Shown: positions 54,532 through 64,000, counted from the stretch's first letter. The stretch is DNA of 64,000 nt from Clostridia bacterium (GCA_017472685.1 JAFUOO010000029.1:1-64000), one strand, 5' to 3'. Translations and numbers: made by a program. Notes: generated from the sequence alone by a model not told the origin.

Positions 54532-54560
54532 TTGTAAATCTAATGGTTTCACTTTATAAT
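54532..54560 (+). promoter_or_regulatory. promoter of the XRE/zinc-ribbon gene
   Basis: TTGTAA at 54532-54537 and TATAAT at 54555-54560 with a 17-base spacer. Confidence 0.7.
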
Positions 54561-54580
54561 CATAGTGAGGTGAAGATTTT

Positions 54581-55345
54581 ATGGATACAAAAAATATTAT
54601 TCTTGAACTAAGAACAAAAAATGGTATGTCGCAGGATGAGCTGGCAGAAAAAGTATTTGTGACTCGTCAGGCAGTATCCCGCTGGGAAAACGGAGAAACC
54701 ACACCAAATACTGAAACGTTGAAGCTACTTTCAAAGCTGTTTAATGTTTCCATCAATACACTTCTTGGCTCTCCAAGACAACTTATTTGCCAATGCTGTG
54801 GTATGCCGTTGGAGGACTCCAATATCAGCAGGGAAACGGATGGTTTCTTTAATGAAGAATACTGTAAATGGTGTTATGCTGACGGCGAATATATGTACAG
54901 CGATATGGACGATTTAATTGATGTTTGTGTGAAGAATATGGCCAGTGAAGAGTATTCGGAAGAAGAAGTACGCGCATATCTCAAAGCGACTCTTCCAAAA
55001 CTGGATTACTGGAAGCGATATGAAGAACTTGGTGGCAATGAAGCATTTGAAGAATTCAAAAAACTTCTGATTGAAGAAATCAATGCTCTGAACATCGAGG
55101 GGATGCCAAAACTTACCAAGCTCAATGCACTTGTTGGCAGTTACATCAACCTTGAATACAGACTCCCGAATGGAAGAACTGCAAAATATCTTGACGATAA
55201 TGCAACATATCTCGGTAATCAATTGGAATGTGAATTCGGCGGTGACAGATGCTTTGGTATAGCAGCCAATATGGACTTTATCCTTATCTGCACCTATGAA
55301 GCAAACGGCGAAAATCCCGAAATTGTCCTCTACAAAAAGAGATAA
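54581..55345 (+). CDS. XRE regulator fused to zinc ribbon
   Basis: A 254-residue protein. Residues 5-62 are an XRE helix-turn-helix (LRTKNGMSQDELAEKVFVTRQAVSRWENGETTPNTETLKLLSKLFN). Residues 68-115 are a Zn_ribbon_2 domain (CQCCGMPLEDSNIS ... EEYCKWCYADGEY). A helical segment follows (EEVRAYLKATLPKLDYWKRYEE). The last 75 residues form a small beta domain (ALVGSYINLEYRLPNGRTAKYL..). Similar fusions are common in Bacillota and are presumed regulators; the signal is unknown. Confidence 0.88.
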   Translation: MDTKNIILELRTKNGMSQDELAEKVFVTRQAVSRWENGETTPNTETLKLLSKLFNVSINTLLGSPRQLICQCCGMPLEDSNISRETDGFFNEEYCKWCYADGEYMYSDMDDLIDVCVKNMASEEYSEEEVRAYLKATLPKLDYWKRYEELGGNEAFEEFKKLLIEEINALNIEGMPKLTKLNALVGSYINLEYRLPNGRTAKYLDDNATYLGNQLECEFGGDRCFGIAANMDFILICTYEANGENPEIVLYKKR

Positions 55346-55376
55346 AGTCAATTTCGTTTTGAGGGAGGTATAATTG

Positions 55377-55835
55377 ATGAAAATTAAAAATCCCATGCTG
55401 GTAGTAACTGATATTGACAAGTCAGTAGAGTTTTATAGAAAAGTATTGGGTCTTCATGTGATTATGGATTTTGGTACAAATAAGACTTTGACAGGCGGCC
55501 TGGCACTACAGACACTTGAAACCTGGCAAGACTTTATCGGTACAGACAATATTTTATTTGGTAGTAATAATTCAGAAGTTTATTTTGAAGAAGATAATTT
55601 TGATAAGTTTGCTGAGCACCTTAAAAAGTGTGAGGTGGAATATGTTCATCCTATCAAGGAGCATTCATGGGGACAGCGAGTAGTTAGAATTTATGACCCT
55701 GATAAACATATCATTGAAATTGGCGAAAGCATAAAAGTAGTTTGCAAACGATTCTTAGATAGTGGTATGACACCCAAGCAAGTAGCGAAGCGAATGGATG
55801 TTCCAATGAAATTCGTAAATGCTTGTATGTATTAA
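55377..55835 (+). CDS. VOC (glyoxalase/bleomycin-resistance) family protein
   Basis: Start at ATG 55377 after GGGAGG. Residues 1-118 form one VOC domain: PMLVVTDIDKSVEFYRKVLGLHVIMDFG, YFEEDNFDKFAEHLKKCEVEYVHP, RVVRIYDPDKHIIEIGES. The last 35 residues (VVCKRFLDSGMTPKQVAKRMDVPMKFVNACM) look like an added helix-turn-helix-like tail. Function could be a lyase, dioxygenase-like or drug-binding protein. It follows the XRE gene by 31 bases and may be its target. Confidence 0.9.
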   Translation: MKIKNPMLVVTDIDKSVEFYRKVLGLHVIMDFGTNKTLTGGLALQTLETWQDFIGTDNILFGSNNSEVYFEEDNFDKFAEHLKKCEVEYVHPIKEHSWGQRVVRIYDPDKHIIEIGESIKVVCKRFLDSGMTPKQVAKRMDVPMKFVNACMY

Positions 55836-55845
55836 ATTTAACACA

Positions 55846-55898
55846 AAAAACAAGGCTCAAGGCAGAGATTAATCTTTGCTTTGAGCCTTGTTTTGCTT
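55846..55898 (+). terminator. terminator after the VOC gene, family member 3 of 3
   Basis: AAGGCTCAAGGCAGAG ... CTTTGCTTTGAGCCTT with T-rich tail; closely matches 38295 and 41013. Confidence 0.8.
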
Positions 55899-55972
55899 TA
55901 CGTTTGAGCGGAATTTACTACCTTGCTTTTACAGTGTACGGAAATTGAAGCAGTTTTGTACAATGTCGTATT

Positions 55973-56797
55973 CTACCTATGAATATTACGGAATTCGGCG
56001 GGGCTGATTTTTTCATAACGGCGAAAGAGAGCACAAAAGTAACTTTCATCAGAAAAGCCTGACAAAAGTGCAACCTCTTTTATTAGCATATTTGTATTTG
56101 AGCCTAAAAGCTCTTTAGCGGCACTGATTTTTGTGCGGTTAATGAATTCAAATATTGTAAGTCCGGTGCATTTTTTAAAAACTGTGCACAGGTGCTGTGG
56201 TGTCATTTGCACAAGAGAGGCAAGCTCGGGAAGTGTTATAGGGGATTTATAGTTTTCGCTTATAAATCTTATAACAGGTTCTATTTTTTTTAAGTTATCG
56301 TCTAACGAAGCCTTTTTTGACTTTGATGTAAGCTCCATAATATCCAAAAGAATATTATATGTAATAGTTGAGCATTTTGAAACGGTGTTAGGTCTTTTAA
56401 AGGCTGAGTAATATAATTCTTCTAATTTGGTGGAGATTTTAGCCGGAGAAGAGATGAAATAAACATCGGAATGGGTTGCCTGTATGACATTTTTTATAAA
56501 GTTTTCAATTTCTGTACCGCGGAATATTATCCAATCCACATCCCATTCGGGGTCAATAGCGTGATAAGAATGAGCTTCATTTGGAAAAAGTAACATTCCC
56601 TGAGAGGGACCTATTACAAATCGCTTATCATTTATAAAAAGTTCACCGCGACCTGTGCGGGTTTGAATCCATTGATATTTTGGGTGCCCGTGAATACGGT
56701 TAATATCCTCCTGTTCATATTCGATTCCTACACCACTAACATAAAAAGGCAGTCTTTCTTCTAATTCTGTAATAACGGGAAAAATCATCTTTTTCAT
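55973..56797 (-). CDS. AraC-family regulator next to the giant metalloprotease
   Basis: I chose the ATG at 56797 after GAGGAGTGAT rather than the upstream frame start at 56812. A 274-residue regulator: cupin sensor (HPKYQWIQTRTGRGELFINDKRFVIGP, MLLFPNEAHSYHAI) and a C-terminal HTH pair (ITLPELASLVQMTPQHLCTVFKKCTGL; LIKEVALLSGFSDESYFCALFRRYEKISPAEFR). It is divergent from the metalloprotease gene, its likely target. Confidence 0.93.
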   Translation of the reverse strand: MKKMIFPVITELEERLPFYVSGVGIEYEQEDINRIHGHPKYQWIQTRTGRGELFINDKRFVIGPSQGMLLFPNEAHSYHAIDPEWDVDWIIFRGTEIENFIKNVIQATHSDVYFISSPAKISTKLEELYYSAFKRPNTVSKCSTITYNILLDIMELTSKSKKASLDDNLKKIEPVIRFISENYKSPITLPELASLVQMTPQHLCTVFKKCTGLTIFEFINRTKISAAKELLGSNTNMLIKEVALLSGFSDESYFCALFRRYEKISPAEFRNIHR

Positions 56798-56881
56798 ATT
56801 ATCACTCCTCATTTTTATTATAGGTGATAAGTGATATTATGTCAATCTTAAAATCCTTATATAAATCTTAAAAAAATTAGA

Positions 56882-56910
56882 TTGACCAAGGGGTTTGGTA
56901 ATGGTATCTT
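56882..56910 (+). promoter_or_regulatory. promoter of the giant metalloprotease gene
   Basis: TTGACC at 56882-56887 and TATCTT at 56905-56910 with a 17-base spacer. The open frame that extends into this region is therefore upstream DNA, not protein. Confidence 0.7.
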
Positions 56911-56965
56911 CTTAATATGGATATATTTTGCCGAAAAAGATATTAGTGTTAAGGGGATGTATGAA

Positions 56966-59900
56966 TTGAGGGTGAAACACAAATCTTTGATATCGATGGT
57001 GATAGTGTTAATAATGGTACTATCATGTGTTCCGGTTGTAAGCTTTGCTGAGGAGACAACAGAGTATTTACTGCGAGACGTAAACGACGGAGCTTCTACA
57101 GAAGTTGCAATGGATGTTTATCAGACGTACGAAACAGAACATTTCCAGATTTTTTATGATACAGACGGAGCTAACAGCAGTAAAGTAACGAGTACTTTTC
57201 TTTCAAAGTGTGAAACCATACTTGAAAACTGTTGGGATTTGTATATTGATAAAATGGGGATGGAACCCACATCTACATCTGTTTTATCATTAGGAGATAA
57301 AACTACACAGTATAAAACTAATGTAATTCTGATGGGTACAGGTGTTACTCATTATGATTTGGGTGCTAATGAGTGGGGTGCTTACGGTAGTGTTGATACT
57401 GCAGGTTATCCATACTTTATGTGTTGCTTAGCGGCAATGGATTCTCCCACGGTTGTTGCCCACGAGTTTGGTCATGCAGTACATTATGCTCAGGGAGATA
57501 ACGCTTGGAAGGATAATATTTATCTTGGTCCTTGGTTTGAAGCGGTGGCGAACTGGTTTGCAGAGCAGTATACTTACGAATATATTTCAGGTAGTACACA
57601 ACTGTCGCATCTTTATCTTCGTTCAAATTCCCTTACAAAGATGAACGGACGTGCATACTATGAAGCTTGGCCTATTCTTCAGTATTTAACAGAAGACCCC
57701 GATAATACAGGGGTGTATGGCGAAAAATTTGTACAAAAGATTTTTGGAACCAATCTGGGAAGCACAAATGTGCTTTTCTGGGAAGTTTTAGAGAGTGCCA
57801 ACGGTGATTTAACAGCGGCAGATACAGTTGGTATGTATGCTTCTCATATGGCAACAATGGACTTTGAAAACAAAGCCTTGTACAATAAAACAATTAATTC
57901 AGGATTTTCGGGAAACTACTTTTTCTGGCAGCAGAGATATACAATGCTTGAAGAACTGGGAGAAACAGGAGATTATGCTGTAGCCCCCGAAAGAGCACCG
58001 CAAGCTATGGGCTATAATATTATACCTTTAGAGTTTGATGCAGGAGAAGTATCGGTAACACTTAACGGATTGACAGATGCCCCCGGTGCAGACTGGACAG
58101 CAAGACTTGTTAAAGAATCATCCTCAGGCGTAACGAGCTATTCGGATATATTCAATGCAGGGGAAACAATGAGTATTGAGGTCGAAAGTACTGATGCACT
58201 TTATCTTTCTGTTGCAGCTACGCCTACGCTTGACAGTATGGTGCGCCATACTATAGGTGGATGGGCTACACATTCAACAGAAACAAATCAGCCTTATGAA
58301 GAAAAAACACAGTATCCTTACTCTGTAACGCTTTCAGGCGCAACCCCTATGAAAAGACCTGCTCCCTCAGGCACATTTAAAACACATTCAAACGGTGGCG
58401 GTAAGGTTGCAAGTACAGCAAGCGTAGCATCAACAGCTTATGTAGGACCTAATGCAATTGTTATGGGGAACGCGACAGTTTCTGACAATGCAGTTATTGA
58501 TGGCTATGCAATCATTGCAGGCAGTGCAAAGGTGTCAGGTAATGCATATGTGGGGGATACAGCAATTGTTTTTGGTAGTGCATCGGTTACAGATGAGGCA
58601 AGAGTTATTGAAAATGCATGTATTTACGCCAACTACAAGGTTTCCGGAAGTGCCGTGATTAAGGGTATGTCTCTTGGCTTATTAAACGGTAGTGTTTCCG
58701 GTGAAGCTATAACTTATGGTGACTGGTTTGAAGATGGCGGTTACGATATAGCTGGCGGTAAGTTTTCGGGATATCATTCTATTTCAAGCGATAGTGCGTA
58801 TTCAGTGCTGACAATAGATGATAAAAACTATCGACCTTATACAAATAACCTTCGTACAAGGTATGAGTTTAATGGTGATTTAAAGGATAGTTGGGCTAAT
58901 ACGGAATTGTACGGCGTAAATTTCCCCGAGGTGACAGAAACTTACGTTTCTTTTACAGGGGATGAATATGCAGTTTTAGATTCATCTGTTCTTTACTATG
59001 ATAATATGAAGATTACACTTTCTGCCAAAGGTGAGGGAGAAGTGTTCTCGATCGGTGATGGTGCGATTGTGTTTAGTATTGAAGACAATACAGCATCGTT
59101 CAACGGAATTTCACCGGATGTAGTATGTAGTTCAAGTGCCTTTAATGAAGTGGAAATTACACTCGAAGGTAAAACTGTTACGGTTTGTGTAAACGGTGTT
59201 GAAGCTACAGGAGAAATTGAAACAAGTATGCTTGATGCGGCAAGAAATGGTAAGCATTATATAGGACATAATTTTGCAGGTAGTGTTGACTATTTACGGA
59301 TCTTTGATACATCCTTTGAATATGAAAAGGAAATCGGAGCGATGGACGGCGAGTTTATTGCCGAGCTTGATACGATAGAAAACGGAGAAAGCGGTACACT
59401 CAACTCTAAAACAAACAATACAAACTCTGCTTGGTACGGATGGAGTTCAACTAACAAGAATAGTGTAACAGTTGACGGAGGTCTTAATATAACAGGTGCG
59501 GTTACTGCTACAATTACATCACCTGATATTTTGACAGATAAATTTGTAATTGAATTCAAACCCGAAGGAGGCAGTACATATCCTGATCACGGTGTTCTTG
59601 ATACTGATGGAGATGTTCTTTTCGGATACAGATATGCTACTGATGCAAGTGCTATTCATATAGGCAGAGGTGAAACGAATTCTGCTATCCGCGGCACAGA
59701 TTCAATATCCGATACGACAGGTCAGGCGAGACTTGCAAATTTTATAGGAGAAAGACTTTGCTCGGGCACAATAAGAGCAGACCGTAGTGCTTTGAATTTC
59801 TCAAATGGAGAAAGAGTACGAATTATTGCCGAAAACACACAATGGACAGATGAATTAGAAGCAAAGTTTACACTCTGCGAGAATTATACTGACAACCTTG

Positions 59901-62900
59901 CTTCTATGGCATTGGGCGAAGATGTGTATACCGTTACTTACGCAACAGTTGATGACACTCTTATAGTTCCTGTTTCTGTAAGTGTATATAAAGGTCACTT
60001 TACAGGTTTTGGCGGATTTAAAACTGCAGGTGGTACAAATGAGGTTACTGTAAGCTATAAAGACCTTGTAGTTTATTCTGATTCAAGTAATGAAACGAAT
60101 GTGACCATAACTTATACTATAGATGGCGAAGCGGTTAAGGCTGTTTCAAAAAGCTATAACCCTGATAATGGCGAAACAGGGGCTATGTTCAGTGAAGTTT
60201 ATGCAAGTAATAATGGCGAAAACTTTATGCGTTATGCTGAGGGTGGAGAATATTCAGAAAGCCGGAAAGTTGAATTAGAAAAGATTTCGAACAAGGGCCT
60301 GGCAGTAGGTACTTATTTTGAAAAGGACGCTGTTGCATATAAAACTGTAAGCGAGAACCTTATTCCAAACGGAGACTTTGAATATGGGCTTATAGGTTGG
60401 TTTAATTCTGCCGGTACAGCGGCGACAAACGAATACTTTACAGTGAACGGTGACGGAACAATTACTGCAAAGGCACATACCGGTTTAACGGGAGCAGGTT
60501 CACTCTACAGAGTGTGGGCAATAGAAAACGGAAAGACATATATGCTGACGTATACGGCTGACGTTGAAAACCAATGGCACAAAACATCCTTGAAAAATGA
60601 TATTTCATCGACGGAAGACGGCACAGTTATTCATACCTCTAAAGAGGGTGAAAACTGTATTATGTTTACTGCTTCTAAGGATTATCTGCAGATAAACTAC
60701 AGATGGTTGGATTCATCTAATACATTGGGCAACTTCAGTCTATATGAGGTAGTAAATGCTGAAAGTGACAGAGTTGTTACCACAGTTAAGTTTATGGCAG
60801 ACGGGACAGAAATTGCACAAAGTATAGCAATTAATGGATTTATAGGGGATATTATAGACCTTACAGACGCATCAATTGCTCCTGCCTCAATTACATTTGG
60901 TGACAGCGTTTACACAAAGGATGCGAGCAACCAATCCTCTTACACAGCAAGTGCTACAGGGGAGATTACAATTACTTATACAATGTCAGACATACAATCC
61001 ATAGAAACAGTGTCTGCAATTGTTATAGGTGACAATTTACCTGTTCTTCCCAAAACGCTTAACGCAACAACGGGCGACGGCAGTCTGGTAGAGGTAGAAG
61101 TAACAGAGTGGGATTTGTCTGACTTAAAGACAGGTGAAAACACGGTTTACGGCACAGTAAAAGGTACAGTTTTAGAAGCAGAGGCAACTGTTACTGTTTA
61201 TCCCGAAACTTACACTTTGGCGGATAATACAAGTACGGGTAATTCGGATAATATAATTTATTTCCCTGAAAAGCTGGCAAATGAGTTCTGGATTGAAATG
61301 GATTTGACAGTTAATCAGATAAGTGACTCGCATTTGCAGTTTGGTATGGACGGTAAAATATGGGGCTCTGCCGCATTTGGCATAACACCTAAAAACGGAA
61401 AGCTCGCTGCCAATGGTGGATATGCAAACGGAACAGTTAAGGAAACTGTTCTTAAGGACAGCGTAACTGCAGGCGAAAAATTCAGACTGTTAGTTAAGGT
61501 GGATGCATCTAATGAACAGTTTTCAGTATATGCCACAGGAGAAGGCGGCGTGGTTTATTCAGCAGAGAATCTGACATTCAGAGCGGCAAACCAGACATAT
61601 GTAAATACGATTAACTTCAGAGGCGGTAGTGGCTCTGCTGCAGGTGCACTGAAGATGGAAAATTTGAAAATGTATTGTACCGAGATAGGAAGAGTTGACT
61701 TTGTAAATAAGTCGGGTGAAATTGTGAAAACTGTAACAGGCAGTATTGCAGACGGAGCAACATATACCGTTGAAGAAAAAGTTCTTTTTGCAATTTTGAA
61801 TGATGGTAGCGGTGCATTTTATAATATCCCCGAAACTGTAGTTGACTCTAATATAACACTTGAGGTTACAGAAGTTGAAAATATGATTGCCGTAGATGCA
61901 GATGGATTTGTAAATAACGGAAATACGACGGACAGTACAGAAACTGATGTAAGAATTATGATTGCTGCAGCAAACGGCACAGTAGGTGTTGCAAAAGCAC
62001 CTTCGGTAAACGCTGATGATGTTACAATTTCTACGGGTGGAGCATATTATGGTTCGGCACGTGCAGGTGTTCTGGAGTTTGCGATTAACAGTGATATGGA
62101 AAACAAAGCAGTATTCCTTAATGTGTATGTTGACGGATATAAGCCAAACGCAAGCGGCAATTCAACATGTTATCTTGCAGCGTATACAATCTTAAATCAG
62201 GATGATGCTGAAAACATTTCGGCGTTGTACAATGACGAATCACTGGCATCTACATCAGAGCCGATGTTTGCACTTGAGTCGATTACGGCAAAATCAAATG
62301 TAATAAATGCCATAGACAAATATGTGTCGTTTGACGTATCAGAAGCTGTTGCTGCGGCACTTAGTGAGGGCAAAACAAATATAACATTCAAAATTCTTAC
62401 ACCTCATGGCGGTGTATACCTTGCCGACAGAGATGCGTGTATTGACGGTGGTGCTCATGACGGCTGTGCGGCATATCTTTCGTGCGAAGATGCATCAATT
62501 ATAACTGTTGTTGGAAGTACAAAGGTGACTAAAAACGGCACACTCATAAGAGATGTGGAAAATGGGGTTATTGTTTCTTCTGACAGTGGGGTGAAAATGT
62601 ATACAGATAATGCTGAGACAGTTGCATTTACAAACGGAGTTAAGGTTTATAAGGTAACAGATGGTGCAGCAGATTCTATCAATCCCGAAGCAGGAGATTA
62701 TTATCCTGCGGCAGTTGGCGTAAATATGGTACAGGGAGCGCAGGTAAGAATAGGTGACGGCGTAACCGAAGACGGGAAAGTAGATGAAGGCAGTGGACTC
62801 AGGTTTGTTACACAAATTAACAGAGCTGATTCGCTTGCAAATATTGAAGGTGCAACATATGGCGTTAAAATTACTGCTGAGGGTAGCGATTCTGTAGTAG

Positions 62901-63469
62901 ATATTCCGGCAGAAAAGTGGCAGAGTACCGATGTATTTACAACAGCACTTACAAATCTTGCGGTAACAAACTATAACAGAGAATTCACCGCTACTCCTTA
63001 TATTATTGTAGATGGTCAGTCATTTACGGGTGAAAGCGTCACAAGAAGTATATATAAAGTTGCAGCAGGTATCCTTCTCAACGGTTATACAAAGGAGGAT
63101 AATGCCACAGAGGAAGATAAAACAGATACTGAATATGAGCTTTCCAAAGTGCTTATTGATGTTTTGAATGCATATGTAAACCAGACGGGTATTCGTCTTA
63201 CAATGACACAGGATGGTGAATTTTCTGCAAGAACCTCCGGTAGCGGTGCTTATTCAAGCACAGATGTATTCTTTACGGTTGATAAGACAGATAATGGTGA
63301 CGGCAGTTATACTGTTACAATTACGCCCTCTGAAAATGTTGAAATCAAACAGTGGTGGAAAGAATATGTAAGAATTAATAACAACCACTCTTTTGTTTAT
63401 AATTGGATTACAAATGATACCATTGATGAAAATGGCGTTCTTACGTTTACATTTACACCTCAGGTTTAA
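56966..63469 (+). CDS. giant secreted metalloprotease-like multidomain protein
   Basis: I chose TTG at 56966, nine bases after AAGGGG; the ATG at 56957 abuts that site. A signal peptide follows (SLISMVIVLIMVLSCVPVVSFAEE). Residues about 50-330 are a DUF6055/Svx-like zinc protease: HEFGH at 166-170 and Glu192 in WFEAVANWFAEQY. About 480-560 are hexapeptide-like beta-helix turns (AYVGPNAIVMGNATVSDNAV, GNAYVGDTAIVFGSA). About 630-800 resemble a LamG/concanavalin module (RYEFNGDLKDSW, KHYIGHNFAGSVDYLRIF). Further beta-sandwich, CBM-like and Ig-like modules fill the rest (IPNGDFEYGLIGWFNSAG; a C-terminal GSGLRFVTQINR region). It probably digests plant cell-wall or host glycoproteins. No SLH or sortase anchor is seen. 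Confidence 0.85.
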   Translation: MRVKHKSLISMVIVLIMVLSCVPVVSFAEETTEYLLRDVNDGASTEVAMDVYQTYETEHFQIFYDTDGANSSKVTSTFLSKCETILENCWDLYIDKMGMEPTSTSVLSLGDKTTQYKTNVILMGTGVTHYDLGANEWGAYGSVDTAGYPYFMCCLAAMDSPTVVAHEFGHAVHYAQGDNAWKDNIYLGPWFEAVANWFAEQYTYEYISGSTQLSHLYLRSNSLTKMNGRAYYEAWPILQYLTEDPDNTGVYGEKFVQKIFGTNLGSTNVLFWEVLESANGDLTAADTVGMYASHMATMDFENKALYNKTINSGFSGNYFFWQQRYTMLEELGETGDYAVAPERAPQAMGYNIIPLEFDAGEVSVTLNGLTDAPGADWTARLVKESSSGVTSYSDIFNAGETMSIEVESTDALYLSVAATPTLDSMVRHTIGGWATHSTETNQPYEEKTQYPYSVTLSGATPMKRPAPSGTFKTHSNGGGKVASTASVASTAYVGPNAIVMGNATVSDNAVIDGYAIIAGSAKVSGNAYVGDTAIVFGSASVTDEARVIENACIYANYKVSGSAVIKGMSLGLLNGSVSGEAITYGDWFEDGGYDIAGGKFSGYHSISSDSAYSVLTIDDKNYRPYTNNLRTRYEFNGDLKDSWANTELYGVNFPEVTETYVSFTGDEYAVLDSSVLYYDNMKITLSAKGEGEVFSIGDGAIVFSIEDNTASFNGISPDVVCSSSAFNEVEITLEGKTVTVCVNGVEATGEIETSMLDAARNGKHYIGHNFAGSVDYLRIFDTSFEYEKEIGAMDGEFIAELDTIENGESGTLNSKTNNTNSAWYGWSSTNKNSVTVDGGLNITGAVTATITSPDILTDKFVIEFKPEGGSTYPDHGVLDTDGDVLFGYRYATDASAIHIGRGETNSAIRGTDSISDTTGQARLANFIGERLCSGTIRADRSALNFSNGERVRIIAENTQWTDELEAKFTLCENYTDNLASMALGEDVYTVTYATVDDTLIVPVSVSVYKGHFTGFGGFKTAGGTNEVTVSYKDLVVYSDSSNETNVTITYTIDGEAVKAVSKSYNPDNGETGAMFSEVYASNNGENFMRYAEGGEYSESRKVELEKISNKGLAVGTYFEKDAVAYKTVSENLIPNGDFEYGLIGWFNSAGTAATNEYFTVNGDGTITAKAHTGLTGAGSLYRVWAIENGKTYMLTYTADVENQWHKTSLKNDISSTEDGTVIHTSKEGENCIMFTASKDYLQINYRWLDSSNTLGNFSLYEVVNAESDRVVTTVKFMADGTEIAQSIAINGFIGDIIDLTDASIAPASITFGDSVYTKDASNQSSYTASATGEITITYTMSDIQSIETVSAIVIGDNLPVLPKTLNATTGDGSLVEVEVTEWDLSDLKTGENTVYGTVKGTVLEAEATVTVYPETYTLADNTSTGNSDNIIYFPEKLANEFWIEMDLTVNQISDSHLQFGMDGKIWGSAAFGITPKNGKLAANGGYANGTVKETVLKDSVTAGEKFRLLVKVDASNEQFSVYATGEGGVVYSAENLTFRAANQTYVNTINFRGGSGSAAGALKMENLKMYCTEIGRVDFVNKSGEIVKTVTGSIADGATYTVEEKVLFAILNDGSGAFYNIPETVVDSNITLEVTEVENMIAVDADGFVNNGNTTDSTETDVRIMIAAANGTVGVAKAPSVNADDVTISTGGAYYGSARAGVLEFAINSDMENKAVFLNVYVDGYKPNASGNSTCYLAAYTILNQDDAENISALYNDESLASTSEPMFALESITAKSNVINAIDKYVSFDVSEAVAAALSEGKTNITFKILTPHGGVYLADRDACIDGGAHDGCAAYLSCEDASIITVVGSTKVTKNGTLIRDVENGVIVSSDSGVKMYTDNAETVAFTNGVKVYKVTDGAADSINPEAGDYYPAAVGVNMVQGAQVRIGDGVTEDGKVDEGSGLRFVTQINRADSLANIEGATYGVKITAEGSDSVVDIPAEKWQSTDVFTTALTNLAVTNYNREFTATPYIIVDGQSFTGESVTRSIYKVAAGILLNGYTKEDNATEEDKTDTEYELSKVLIDVLNAYVNQTGIRLTMTQDGEFSARTSGSGAYSSTDVFFTVDKTDNGDGSYTVTITPSENVEIKQWWKEYVRINNNHSFVYNWITNDTIDENGVLTFTFTPQV

Positions 63470-63503
63470 ACCGAAGCTTTTATGTTAAAAGGGGAGAAAA
63501 TGA

Positions 63504-64000
63504 ATGAAAACAAAAAGAATAATTGCACTACTGTTAGCTGCTATAATGATTATTTCTGCATTGCCTGTAATTGCAGCTACAGAAGAAAGCGTCCTTTGTT
63601 TCACCTGGGCGTGGGACAAAAATGTAATTGAATATGACGGTGAGGCTTTTGTTGCATCCTGGTCGGGTGGCAATAATGCAAGCTTTCGAAGCAGTTTTGT
63701 CGTTTTTGATGTGCCGGAAGGCTTCAGCTTTAATAAGCTTAACACAAACGTAAAAGCTGATTTTACAATAAATTCGGCAAAGCTTAACAACGGAACAAAT
63801 CAGGCTCCGACAGTAGCCGTTGTGTTGGTTAACGGAGACAAAGTAAAAGAAGCCTACAGTGAAAAAAACGGTACAGTGCTTAAAGCTCAGAAAGAAAACG
63901 GCACTTTTTTGGGCACATATAAAATTGATGCTAATCCCAAAGCAAATGCTCTTTCCGATATTTCACTTACAGATTATTTCTTAGCGTATCCCGAAGCTAC
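63504..64000 (+). CDS. secreted protein, N-terminal part (cut by window end)
   Basis: ATG at 63504 after AAGGGGAG. Residues 1-25 are a signal peptide (MKTKRIIALLLAAIMIISAL ... VIAA). The next 140 residues share a module with the GH115 protein at 28834: a W-rich start (CFTWAWD / FFSWNFT), a middle FRSSFVVFDVPEG / YRAAFMAFPIPDN, and APTVAVVLVNGD / APTVTIKMVDGD. It is probably another large polysaccharide-degrading enzyme; the catalytic part lies beyond the window. It follows the metalloprotease by 34 bases and may be in its operon. Confidence 0.8.
   Translation, partial: MKTKRIIALLLAAIMIISALPVIAATEESVLCFTWAWDKNVIEYDGEAFVASWSGGNNASFRSSFVVFDVPEGFSFNKLNTNVKADFTINSAKLNNGTNQAPTVAVVLVNGDKVKEAYSEKNGTVLKAQKENGTFLGTYKIDANPKANALSDISLTDYFLAYPEA

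Noticed and set aside
63485..63790. Minus-strand open frame at the window end
   Set aside because: It is the shadow of the partial secreted protein starting at 63504, which has a signal peptide and ribosome site.

Overview
The window reads as a chromosomal segment of an anaerobic, plant-polysaccharide-using gut-type Clostridium relative (Bacillota, class Clostridia). The evidence is AT-leaning DNA with strong AGGAGG ribosome sites and U-tailed terminators, SLH-domain surface proteins, the [FeFe]-hydrogenase maturase HydE, BlaI/M56 signalling, a lysine riboswitch, and very large secreted glycoside hydrolases controlled by AraC-type regulators. I cannot name the species.

Layout. 0-2.3 kb: two tandem serpins, the first cut by the window edge, the second fused to SLH repeats. 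2.3-5.4 kb (minus): AraC regulator, hydE, mnmA. 5.4-10 kb (plus): secreted GH127 beta-L-arabinofuranosidase, then a small nuclease-like protein, two membrane proteins and a cupin. 10.2-12.9 kb: topB (DNA topoisomerase III), which appears to start at an AUA codon and whose 3' end is duplicated on both sides of an inserted small gene. 12.9-17.4 kb: a BlaI repressor with a giant M56 (BlaR1-like) partner, twin operators and a divergent nitroreductase. 17.4-19.3 kb: NhaC-type transporter under a lysine riboswitch, so probably a lysine transporter. 19.3-27.6 kb: housekeeping genes (DUF4250, nfo, mtaB, trkA-trkH, acyltransferase, yceD-rpmF) ending in tRNA-Arg(CCU).

27.6-53.8 kb looks like accessory DNA next to the tRNA. 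A 46-bp terminator-like sequence beginning just after the tRNA recurs identically at 34.76 and 53.78 kb. The first interval holds an AraC regulator and a 1927-residue GH115 xylan alpha-glucuronidase. The second begins with two large genes that look like antiviral defence: a nuclease-STAND NTPase, and a protein with a nuclease-like core and an SEC-C zinc motif. These are followed by a decayed phage-derived element with two serine recombinases, gamma-glutamylcyclotransferase, amidoligase, a broken HK97-type capsid gene, iteron-like repeats, a P4/D5-type primase-helicase and an excisionase-like protein, and then by small remnants.

53.9-64 kb: an acetyltransferase, an XRE/zinc-ribbon protein, a VOC-family protein, an AraC regulator, a 2167-residue secreted metalloprotease-like protein, and the start of another secreted protein that runs off the window. 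The AraC/giant-secreted-protein arrangement occurs twice, and the GH115 enzyme and the last partial gene share an N-terminal module.
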